Shown here one piece after another: positions 7,580 to 12,360 of a DNA stretch of 12,360 nt (positions are counted from its first letter, which is position 1; each line of letters begins with the position of its first letter). A model generated the notes under the pieces. The model saw nothing but the letters and a program-made list of their open reading frames with translations. It had not been told where the DNA came from and did no database searches. The stretch spans positions 1 through 12,360 of the forward strand of contig DFFP01000006.1 of the NCBI GenBank assembly GCA_002372275.1, in the 5' to 3' direction. Source of the stretch: Alphaproteobacteria bacterium UBA3773 (GTDB lineage Bacteria; Pseudomonadota; Alphaproteobacteria; RF32; CAG-239). The translations under genes and the position numbers were made by a program.

Positions 7580-8059
7580 ATGGTAAGATCTTTCAAAATC
7601 GGCATTGATTATCACGGCGTTGCTGATCAAAATCCCTCTTTTTTCAGCACTTTTAATCAAAAAGCAATCAAGCAAGGACATCAAATCTACATTTTAAGTG
7701 GTGCAAAAAAACAAGATGTTCTGGCCTTTTTGAAAAAAAACAACATTTCTTATACGCATATTTTTTCGCTTCTCGATTATTTCAAAAAGCAAAACCTTGT
7801 CACATTTTTTGAAGATGGAAACTTTTTTGTTCCTGCAGCTCTGTGGGATGAAGCAAAAGCAAAATATTGTTTAAGACAAAAAATAGATATTCATATCGAC
7901 GATTCGCCCATTTACGGAAAATACTTCACGACCCCTTTTTGTCTTTATAACTCAACAACCAAGCATTGTGAGGACAAAAGAAACAATATCGTCATCGATT
8001 TTAATGACACACCTGAAAATGTACTTAATCAGATTATAAAAGAGCTTAGTTTAAAATAA
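7580..8059 (+). CDS. Small HAD-like protein with an altered first motif
   Basis: A 159-residue soluble protein with no signal peptide. The N-terminus reads GIDYHGV, resembling HAD motif I (DxDG(V/T)), but the second aspartate, the usual acid/base residue, is His. ILSGA (about residues 36-40) fits motif II with its Ser, and HIDDS (about 109-113) fits the acidic motif IV that binds magnesium. The Rossmann-like order strand-motif I-helix-strand-motif II is visible. Its substrate is unknown; phosphatase activity may be reduced or altered by the His. The ATG at 7580 is chosen because AGAGGA (7568-7573) lies 6 nt upstream; a TTG at 7574 overlaps the previous stop and is less likely. It follows the AsmA-like gene by 2 nt and its last 14 bases overlap the convergent apaG gene. 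Confidence 0.75.
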   Translation: MVRSFKIGIDYHGVADQNPSFFSTFNQKAIKQGHQIYILSGAKKQDVLAFLKKNNISYTHIFSLLDYFKKQNLVTFFEDGNFFVPAALWDEAKAKYCLRQKIDIHIDDSPIYGKYFTTPFCLYNSTTKHCEDKRNNIVIDFNDTPENVLNQIIKELSLK

Positions 8060-8444
8060 CGGATTCGCCGCGGTGGTGAAAATATAATTCCAAAGCCGGA
8101 ATTTGAACACTGGTGATTTGATTGGTTTGTTCTTTGACAATTCGACAACTGCCGTATAAAACAGCCAAACCGGACATCTGATATGGCACACTGTCCTCAA
8201 ATTCAAAATACTCACCGGGTCTGAGCTCCGGAATTTCGCCGTTAAAACCTGTTTCCGTGTGACCGAAATGATGCCCTCTGTCGTCGGTAATATTCAAATC
8301 TTGACTTAAAATTTGAATACGGTCTGCAGAATTGTTTTCAATTCTTAAACAATAACTGCAAAGGCCGTCCTCATTTTCCATCATCTGACAGGCCGAAACA
8401 ACAATATCATCTGTTTTTATGCTTACAATATCCGGTTCAAACAT
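8046..8444 (-). CDS. apaG: ApaG domain protein
   Basis: A 132-residue protein covering the single ApaG domain, a fibronectin-III-like beta sandwich. The family pattern is clear: YCLRIENNS for the first core strand, LNITDDRGH, a G-rich turn GFNGEIPELRPGEYFEFEDSVPY, and SGLAVLYGSCRIV, ending with IPALELYFH. The glycine-rich GxGVxGExPxLxPGE consensus is present in slightly altered form (GFNGEIPELRPGE). ApaG was genetically linked to cobalt resistance and magnesium efflux in enterobacteria and is otherwise of uncertain function. The start has a good ribosome site, AAGGGA (complement of 8451-8456), 6 nt upstream. It is a lone leftward gene between two rightward runs and ends inside the coding end of the HAD-like gene; no terminator is visible between them. 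Confidence 0.92.
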   Translation of the reverse strand: MFEPDIVSIKTDDIVVSACQMMENEDGLCSYCLRIENNSADRIQILSQDLNITDDRGHHFGHTETGFNGEIPELRPGEYFEFEDSVPYQMSGLAVLYGSCRIVKEQTNQITSVQIPALELYFHHRGESVILN

Positions 8445-8511
8445 TGTTTATCCCTTAATTTTTTCTTTAACTATTTCTTAACTTTCTTTTTTTTTCAAGA
8501 TGCCGTTCCAT

Positions 8512-8532
8512 TTGTTCACAGAGTTATGCACA
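8512..8532 (+). other. Two DnaA-box-like 9-mers in the apaG/methyltransferase gap
   Basis: TTATGCACA (8524-8532) is a perfect match to the DnaA box TTATNCACA. TTGTTCACA (8512-8520), same strand and 12 nt away, differs at one position. They sit in a 151-nt divergent intergenic region beside a T/C-rich tract (8457-8495). This could be a DnaA-responsive promoter site, but a single perfect 9-mer is expected by chance about once in a few windows of this size. Nothing else here supports a replication origin. Confidence 0.3.
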
Positions 8533-8595
8533 AGTAACTTTTCACTTAATTTTAAACTTTCTTTGTTAGACTTTTTTTTAAGAGGTTTCGGCGAT

Positions 8596-9348
8596 ATGGA
8601 TTTGATTTCAACAGATTATTTACTGAACAAAAAAGTGATTATGCTGCAAAAAAAAGGTGCTTATCACACATCTTCCGACGCGGTTTTGTTGTCTTCGATG
8701 ATTGATCAAGTTAAAGACGGTGCTCTTATTTTAGATGTCGGTTCCGGCACGGGCGGTGTTTCGCTGTGCTTGGCTTATCGCTTTAAAAATGCTTTAATTA
8801 AAGGCTTTGAGATTCAACAAGAGCTTTTAGACTGCGCAAACGAGAGCGCACGACTAAACGGATTTAAAAATCTTGAATACATTTTGCATAACATTAAAGC
8901 AAAAAAAGCCCCCATTCCTTTTTGCAGCTCAGATATTGTCATTACAAACCCGCCCTATAACAGCGAAAAAACATTACCTTCGTCAAATAAGAGCAAACAA
9001 ACAGCTCATATCGGAGACGACGTTGATTTAAGAGCCTGGCTTGCTTTTTGTGTTAAAATGCTGAAACCTAAAGGCTTGCTTTATTTAATCAACCGCGTTG
9101 ACAATATGCCTGAAATTCTTGACGTTTTGTCATCCAAAAAAATGGGCAATATATCGGTCGTTCCCGTCTATTCGATTGATGGCAAACCGGCCAATCGCGT
9201 TATGATACGTGCACAAAAAGATTCAAAAGCCCCATTAAAAATTCTACCGCCCCTTGTGATTCGTTGTAACGGTGTTTTTACAATGCAAGCCGAGCAAATT
9301 TTGCGCGAAGGAAAATCTCTTTTTCAAATTGACAATTGCAAAACTTAA
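8596..9348 (+). CDS. trmN6: TrmN6-type tRNA1(Val) adenine-37 N6-methyltransferase
   Basis: S-adenosylmethionine-dependent methyltransferase of 250 residues. The order of elements fits the TrmN6/YfiC group (COG4123), which methylates N6 of A37 in tRNA1(Val). An N-terminal YHTSSDAVLL segment (about 23-32) is followed by SAM motif I ILDVGSGTGG (45-54), an acidic motif II (KGFEIQ, about 69-74) and the catalytic NPPY (118-121) typical of N6-adenine or N5-glutamine methyltransferases. The YHTSSDAVLL segment and the short size favour TrmN6 over PrmC or HemK. The ATG at 8596 has AGAGG 10 nt upstream; an in-frame ATG at 8500 would add 32 residues of unusual composition and is not preferred. It is divergent from apaG, and the next gene starts 32 nt after its stop, so it probably heads the operon to 11941. 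The exact tRNA target is inferred. Confidence 0.8.
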   Translation: MDLISTDYLLNKKVIMLQKKGAYHTSSDAVLLSSMIDQVKDGALILDVGSGTGGVSLCLAYRFKNALIKGFEIQQELLDCANESARLNGFKNLEYILHNIKAKKAPIPFCSSDIVITNPPYNSEKTLPSSNKSKQTAHIGDDVDLRAWLAFCVKMLKPKGLLYLINRVDNMPEILDVLSSKKMGNISVVPVYSIDGKPANRVMIRAQKDSKAPLKILPPLVIRCNGVFTMQAEQILREGKSLFQIDNCKT

Positions 9349-9380
9349 ATTTAGAATACGCAAAGAAAAAAGGAAAACAA

Positions 9381-10187
9381 ATGCACAAAAAATTAATTGT
9401 ATTGCTAGCTGTTTTAATGAGCCTTACCAAGGTTCTTTATGCCGCGCCGTCTGCTTATGAAGGTTGCTATAATCGTGCGCAAAATGATGGGCAGGTTGCC
9501 CTTTGTATGAAAGCCGAAACGGGTCGTATTTTAAATCAAATTCAAGACGTTTATCTCAAACTGTCACAAAATCATTCCAATACCGAAAATCCTAAAATTG
9601 ATGAAAAATTGCAAGAAATATATAAACCTTGGTTATCTTATCGCAACAGATTTTGTTCGCTTTACACCAAAGCTTCCGAGTTTATGTTCGGTGGCGATGT
9701 ATATAAAAAAGAAAGTTGCCTTTTAGAGCTCACAAGCGAACATCTTGATTTAATGAAGCACTTATTGCCCGATGAAAAACACAACATCAATTTGAACAAA
9801 GACCCTTCTCAAAGCTATGAAGAATGTTATAAAAAAGCCCTGAACAATCAACAGCTTGAAACTTGTATGAAAACAGAAACGGAGCTTTTGTTCCAAAAGG
9901 TTCGAGATAACTACTTTGCACTTTCGCAAAATCCGCAAACAAGTATTTGGAACAACGGAAGCGGTTTAATGTCCGGAAATTTGAAAGATACGTATGAATA
10001 CTGGCTTTCTTATCGCAACAAGTTTTGCACTTATTACGCAGATACCTTAAGCAAAATGCTTTCAAACAAAGCCGTTTGGCAAGAAAGTTGCCTGCTTAAC
10101 CTGACGGCTGACCAAAATAAATCTCTTGAAACCGTTTTATTAAATGCAAACAGCGGCGGCGAAGAAAGTGGTGAAGATGAAGAGTAA
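9381..10187 (+). CDS. Secreted protein with two tandem LprI/DUF1311-like domains
   Basis: A 268-residue product with a typical signal peptide (MHKKL, a hydrophobic core, and probable cleavage after VLYA near residue 21), so it should be periplasmic or lipid-free secreted. The mature part is an internal duplication, about 25-130 and 145-252. Each copy has Y-E-x-C-Y, a second Cys in a C-M-K-x-E-T motif, then W-L-S-Y-R-N-x-F-C and ESCLL-x-L-T. The Cys spacing is nearly the same: C29, C42, C92, C113 and C149, C162, C216, C237, consistent with two disulfides per copy. The W-x-x-Y-R-x-x-x-C and late C patterns are those of the LprI/DUF1311 family, some members of which inhibit lysozyme; that function is not shown here. 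The start is set by AGGA (9371-9374), 6 nt before the ATG. The C-terminus ends in a Gly/Glu-rich acidic tail. It lies 15 nt upstream of an MCE gene. Confidence 0.82.
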   Translation: MHKKLIVLLAVLMSLTKVLYAAPSAYEGCYNRAQNDGQVALCMKAETGRILNQIQDVYLKLSQNHSNTENPKIDEKLQEIYKPWLSYRNRFCSLYTKASEFMFGGDVYKKESCLLELTSEHLDLMKHLLPDEKHNINLNKDPSQSYEECYKKALNNQQLETCMKTETELLFQKVRDNYFALSQNPQTSIWNNGSGLMSGNLKDTYEYWLSYRNKFCTYYADTLSKMLSNKAVWQESCLLNLTADQNKSLETVLLNANSGGEESGEDEE

Positions 10188-10202
10188 ATCGGAGTGAGAA
10201 CG

Positions 10203-10709
10203 TTGACAACTGAATTTACAAAAGAAGAAAAAAAGGCTTTTTTATACGGCTTAACAACGATTTTAATTTTTATAGCCGCCGTATTTTTTGTCGCTTTTGA
10301 CGCAAACGACTATAAACACGTGGATGAACATTTTTATCACTTAAACGCCACATTTACGCGCACCGACGGTTTGCTCGTCGGCGACAATGTTCGCATGGCC
10401 GGTATTGACATCGGGCGCGTTGTTGATGCCAAACTTGATGAGCATTTCAACGCTGTATTAAAATTTGAAATTAAAGATACAATCAAAATTCCGGATGACA
10501 GCAGTGCTTCTATTGTCAGTTCGTCTCTGATGGGGCGCAAATATATCGAAATTGATCCGGGCGGGTCAGAAGAATACTTTCAAGACGGAGATTCATTTGA
10601 TCAGGTTCAACCTGCCATCATTTTACAAGAAGTGGTTGACAGAATCCTTGCCACCATAGAAAATTCTCAAAAAAACAAAACAATATCTGAAGGAAATAAA
10701 GATGAATAA
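10203..10709 (+). CDS. MCE-domain protein, divergent paralogue preceding MlaD
   Basis: A protein of about 168 residues with a short basic N-terminus, one membrane helix (about 14-35) and a single MCE domain. The domain runs from HLNATFTRTDGLLVGDNVRM through AGIDIGRV to SSSLMGRKYIEIDPG, the core signature of MCE/MlaD proteins, and is followed by a charged helical tail ending in KNKTISEGNKDE. MCE proteins form hexameric rings on the inner membrane that carry phospholipids across the periplasm. The start is unusual: TTG at 10203 is preferred because GGAG (10191-10194) lies 8 nt upstream. A GTG at 10194 overlaps that ribosome site and would add only three residues. The gene overlaps the following mlaD by 8 nt, so the two are very probably co-translated. 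No permease (MlaE) or ATPase (MlaF) gene is in the window. Confidence 0.87.
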   Translation: MTTEFTKEEKKAFLYGLTTILIFIAAVFFVAFDANDYKHVDEHFYHLNATFTRTDGLLVGDNVRMAGIDIGRVVDAKLDEHFNAVLKFEIKDTIKIPDDSSASIVSSSLMGRKYIEIDPGGSEEYFQDGDSFDQVQPAIILQEVVDRILATIENSQKNKTISEGNKDE

Positions 10710-11148
10710 AAGACCTGTTGAAACCATTATGGGCATTGTTGTTTTAGTGATTGCCGTATTATTTTTGCTTTTTGCCTATCGCGTTTCAGATTTGCAAGTT
10801 GTCAAAGGCTACGAATTAAATGCCAAATTTTTCAAAGTCGGCGGATTAAGTGTCGGTTCCGATGTCAGAATAAACGGTGTTAAAATCGGAACGGTCACGA
10901 GTCAAAAATTATCCCCCGATGATTATATGGTCGATATCACCATCAGCATTTCGCCTGACATTAAGCTCCCTCAAGATAGTGTTGTTTCCATCACAAATGA
11001 TGGTTTAATGGGAAATAAATTTATCAAAATCGAACCCGGACACTCAAATGTTTTACTTTCTCCCGGTGATGAGCTTAAAAAGACAAAAGATTTCGAAACG
11101 CTTGAGGATATGATCGGTAAATTTATCTTCAAAACAACCGGAAATTAA
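10702..11148 (+). CDS. mlaD: MlaD-type MCE protein (phospholipid transport)
   Basis: A 148-residue, single-MCE-domain protein: a membrane helix at about 10-26, then the MCE domain with YELNAKFFKVGGLSVGSDVR, NGVKIGTV, and NDGLMGNKFIKIEPG, close to the MlaD consensus, and a short amphipathic C-terminal segment (FETLEDMIGKFIF). MlaD forms a hexamer attached to the MlaFEB ABC transporter and passes phospholipid between inner membrane and periplasmic carrier, maintaining outer-membrane asymmetry. The length and the position immediately before a DUF2155 gene are typical of alphaproteobacterial mlaD. Its ATG lies within the last codons of the upstream MCE gene (8-nt overlap), with the ribosome site AAGGAAA in that gene's coding end. 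Confidence 0.92.
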   Translation: MNKRPVETIMGIVVLVIAVLFLLFAYRVSDLQVVKGYELNAKFFKVGGLSVGSDVRINGVKIGTVTSQKLSPDDYMVDITISISPDIKLPQDSVVSITNDGLMGNKFIKIEPGHSNVLLSPGDELKKTKDFETLEDMIGKFIFKTTGN

Positions 11149-11149
11149 G

Positions 11150-11941
11150 ATGCGTAAACACTTTATATATCTTATCACAACCTTTTTTGCATTTTCGGCA
11201 TCAGCTGAAAATTTATCTATGAACACAGCCCAGATGCAAGCTTTAGACAAGATCACGGGGCGTGTCAGTATTATCGAAGTGCCTGTCGGGGGCGAAGTTC
11301 GATTCGGCACATTTTCGGTTGTTGTGCGTTCATGTCAAAAAACAGCCGAGGGTGAAGTGCCCGAAGATTTTGCTTTTGTGGATGTCACAGATAAAAATTT
11401 TGATGAAGACGAATATAACATCTTCAAAGGCTGGATGATGTCTTCATCGCCGGCTATTAACGCGGTTGAGCATCCGATTTATGACGTATGGCTCTTAAAA
11501 TGTCATGATACAGAGGTCGAGAAAGAAAAACTTTTAACGGCCGAGGCTTTAGAAAAACGCGATAATCTACCGCTCAAAAACGAGGTTGTCACCTCCGATA
11601 ATCATTCAGAAGAAAATATATCTGAAGAGACAGATGTTCAAACCATTTCTTTCAAAGACGAAATGTATAAAGAAGAAGTCAAACCCGAAATACAAAATCC
11701 GACCATTGAAAAAGAAGCCGGTTCGCCTCAAAATCTTTTGAATATCAACGAAGATTACGAATCCGAAGAAGAAATTGTGCATATGTCAGATGAAGATTTC
11801 AGCAAAGCCCTTGAACTTGAGGCGCAAAAGTTGAATATCCCTGAAGCAGAGACAGTTAAAAACCTTGAAAATGCAGATAAAACAAACACTTCTGACGATA
11901 TTCAAGAAGAAATCGAAAAAGAGCTTCAGCAGATTTTTTAA
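11150..11941 (+). CDS. DUF2155 periplasmic protein with long acidic C-terminal tail
   Basis: A 263-residue protein. Residues 1-19 are a signal peptide (MRKHF, hydrophobic core, SASA). Residues 24-120 are the DUF2155 domain: LDKITGRV, VPVGGEVRFGTFSVVVRSC with C62, and the diagnostic GWMMSSSPAINAVEHPIYDVWLLKC split over residues 94-118, with C118 probably pairing with C62. DUF2155 proteins follow mlaD in many alphaproteobacteria; their function is not established, although this linkage suggests an envelope role. The remaining about 140 residues are highly acidic, low in hydrophobics and probably disordered, making the protein longer than the usual family member. It starts 2 nt after the mlaD stop with only a weak ribosome site, so translation probably depends on the upstream gene. 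It is the last gene of the operon. Confidence 0.88.
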   Translation: MRKHFIYLITTFFAFSASAENLSMNTAQMQALDKITGRVSIIEVPVGGEVRFGTFSVVVRSCQKTAEGEVPEDFAFVDVTDKNFDEDEYNIFKGWMMSSSPAINAVEHPIYDVWLLKCHDTEVEKEKLLTAEALEKRDNLPLKNEVVTSDNHSEENISEETDVQTISFKDEMYKEEVKPEIQNPTIEKEAGSPQNLLNINEDYESEEEIVHMSDEDFSKALELEAQKLNIPEAETVKNLENADKTNTSDDIQEEIEKELQQIF

Positions 11942-11948
11942 AAAATCT
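11931..11948. repeat. AT-only palindrome spanning the DUF2155 stop codon
   Basis: AGATTTTTTAAAAAATCT is a perfect 18-bp palindrome that includes the TAA stop, flanked by GC and, after two mismatched T, GC. As RNA it could fold into a weak A-U hairpin at the end of the operon, but it has no GC stem and no proper T-tract, so a terminator function is doubtful. Confidence 0.35.
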
Positions 11949-11970
11949 TTTGCAAACTGAAAAAAAGCAC

Positions 11971-11999
11971 TTGACATTAAAAGCAAAATAGGGTTATCT
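11971..11999 (+). promoter_or_regulatory. Promoter of the tRNA-Tyr/tRNA-Gly/tuf transcript
   Basis: A perfect -35 box TTGACA (11971-11976) is followed after 17 nt by TTATCT (11994-11999), a weak -10 box; shifting one base gives TATCTG with an 18-nt gap. It lies about 50 nt upstream of tRNA-Tyr, the usual distance for a stable-RNA promoter with a short leader. The -35 box is convincing, the -10 assignment is not certain. Confidence 0.55.
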
Positions 12000-12007
12000 G
12001 CAATCCG

Positions 12008-12039
12008 AGAAGGAAAAAGATTTGTCTTTTCCCGCTTCT
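12008..12039 (+). other. Hairpin in the 5' leader of the tRNA transcript
   Basis: AGAAG (12008-12012) pairs with CTTCT (12035-12039), and GAAAAAGA (12013-12020) with TCTTTTC (12025-12031) with one bulged A, around the loop TTTG; CCG (12032-12034) is unpaired. It sits between the likely start site and the tRNA-Tyr 5' end, so it would be removed by RNase P processing. No T-tract follows, so it is not a terminator. Confidence 0.4.
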
Positions 12040-12047
12040 TTGAGTAC

Positions 12048-12133
12048 GGAGGGGTGGCAGAGCGGTCAAATGCAACGGACTGTAAATCCGTCGACTTTCG
12101 TCTACGATGGTTCGAATCCATCCCCCTCCACCA
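12048..12133 (+). tRNA. tRNA-Tyr (anticodon GTA), CCA encoded
   Basis: An 86-nt tRNA. The acceptor stem GGAGGGG (12048-12054) pairs with CCCCTCC (12123-12129), with discriminator A and encoded CCA at the end. Anticodon stem ACGGA/TCCGT encloses the loop CTGTAAA with GTA at 12082-12084. The T arm is GATGG-TTCGAAT-CCATC. The long variable arm (about 14 nt, CGACTTTCGTCTAC) marks a class II tRNA, as expected for bacterial tRNA-Tyr. Confidence 0.97.
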
Positions 12134-12156
12134 GTTTTGTTTGAGAAAAGAAGTTT

Positions 12157-12230
12157 GCGGGTGTAGCTCAATGGTAGAGCAGAAGCCTTCCAAGCTTACT
12201 ACGGGGGTTCGATTCCCCTCACCCGCTCCA
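12157..12230 (+). tRNA. tRNA-Gly (anticodon TCC), CCA encoded
   Basis: A 74-nt tRNA. The acceptor stem GCGGGTG (12157-12163) pairs with CACCCGC, followed by discriminator T and CCA. D stem GCTC/GAGC, anticodon loop CTTCCAA with TCC at 12189-12191, T arm GGGGG-TTCGATT-CCCCT. The top pair of the anticodon stem (27-43) is a G-A mismatch; the other four pairs are intact. It follows tRNA-Tyr by 23 nt and precedes tuf, a gene order kept across many bacteria. Confidence 0.97.
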
Positions 12231-12249
12231 AAATTTCTTATCACAATCA

Positions 12250-12267
12250 AATAATACGTACGTTATT
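12250..12267. repeat. Imperfect AT-rich palindrome between tRNA-Gly and tuf
   Basis: AATAA (12250-12254) and TTATT (12263-12267) flank the palindromic core CGTACG (12257-12262), with two extra bases on the left side. It lies 20 nt after the tRNA-Gly end and 30 nt before the tuf start. It may be a processing or protein site, or chance. Confidence 0.25.
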
Positions 12268-12297
12268 AACGAGAAACTTTTTAAAAAGGAAATTTAA

Positions 12298-12360
12298 ATG
12301 GCAAAAGAGAAATTTGAGCGGACGAAGCCGCACTGCAACATTGGTACGATCGGCCACGTT
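12298..12360 (+). CDS. tuf: Elongation factor Tu, 5' end only
   Basis: The first 21 codons read MAKEKFERTKPHCNIGTIGHV and run off the right edge. This is the conserved EF-Tu N-terminus, ending just at the beginning of the GHVDHGKT P-loop for GTP binding. EF-Tu delivers aminoacyl-tRNA to the ribosome. AGGA (12287-12290) lies 7 nt before the ATG. Its position after tRNA-Tyr and tRNA-Gly, without an obvious promoter in the 67-nt gap, suggests it is part of the tRNA transcript. Usually secE, nusG and ribosomal-protein genes follow, which cannot be seen here. Confidence 0.97.
   Translation, partial: MAKEKFERTKPHCNIGTIGHV

Noticed and set aside
8457..8532. Chromosomal replication origin
   Set aside because: Only one perfect DnaA box, no cluster, and none of the usual origin neighbours in the window.
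8500..8595. N-terminal extension of the methyltransferase from ATG 8500
   Set aside because: The extra 32 residues are Phe/Leu/Ser-rich without resemblance to the TrmN6 N-terminus, and the start at 8596 has a ribosome site and begins where family similarity begins.
11931..11948. Palindrome after the DUF2155 gene as an intrinsic terminator
   Set aside because: The stem is A-T only with no loop and no following T-tract, so it would not work as a standard terminator.
11786..12250. A 154-residue minus-strand open frame containing MDSNHRRRKSTDLQS-like text
   Set aside because: It runs antisense through the two tRNA genes and the end of the DUF2155 gene. Peptides of this kind are well-known false proteins from translating tRNA genes on the wrong strand.
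12054..12254. Plus-strand open frame of 66 codons over the tRNAs
   Set aside because: It is simply the translation of tRNA-Tyr and tRNA-Gly; no ribosome site and no protein-like composition.
1..12360. CRISPR array, insertion sequence, prophage or toxin-antitoxin module
   Set aside because: No regularly spaced direct repeats, transposase, integrase or paired small toxin/antitoxin genes were seen on either strand.

Overview
The window reads as ordinary chromosome from an AT-rich alphaproteobacterium, probably a host-associated or uncultured lineage. This is inferred from gene content and order: a class A penicillin-binding protein followed by prfB, a very large DUF3971/AsmA-like envelope protein, an MlaD-type MCE gene directly followed by a DUF2155 gene, and a tRNA-Tyr/tRNA-Gly/tuf cluster. 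Both the MlaD-DUF2155 pair and the PBP1A-prfB pair are familiar alphaproteobacterial neighbourhoods. No transposase, integrase, CRISPR array or other sign of mobility was seen.

Layout. Positions 1-507 (minus strand) hold the N-terminal 169 codons of a gene that runs off the left edge; its last visible part resembles a SLOG (YpsA/DUF1273-like) Rossmann domain. Between its start codon and a strong minus-strand promoter at 759-786 lies a compact structured RNA of about 225 nt. It has two 5' hairpins, a long interrupted closing helix, a three-hairpin multiloop and an intrinsic terminator that ends only about 20 nt before the SLOG-like start codon. This is the least explained part of the window: either an independent small RNA with read-through into the gene, or a cis-acting attenuator/riboswitch-like leader. 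Divergent from it, 880-7577 is a tight plus-strand run: PBP1A (peptidoglycan synthesis), prfB (release factor 2, with the classic programmed +1 frameshift) and a 1058-residue AsmA-like/DUF3971 protein. A small HAD-like protein (7580-8059) follows at once and overlaps the convergent apaG gene (8046-8444, minus) by 14 bases.

From 8596 a second plus-strand run covers a TrmN6-type methyltransferase, a secreted protein with two tandem LprI/DUF1311-like cysteine repeats, two overlapping MCE-domain genes (the second a typical MlaD) and a DUF2155 protein with a long acidic tail. The last four are all predicted to act in the envelope, and the MCE pair points to lipid transport between the membranes. 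The window closes with a TTGACA promoter, tRNA-Tyr(GTA), tRNA-Gly(TCC) and the first 21 codons of tuf (EF-Tu), the usual head of a translation/ribosomal-protein/rpo cluster.

How the genes fit together: the plus strand is mostly envelope building (murein polymerisation, AsmA-like and MCE lipid handling, periplasmic proteins) mixed with translation genes (RF2, tRNA modification, tRNAs, EF-Tu). Start sites were chosen from visible Shine-Dalgarno spacing, so several differ by a few codons from the longest open frame.
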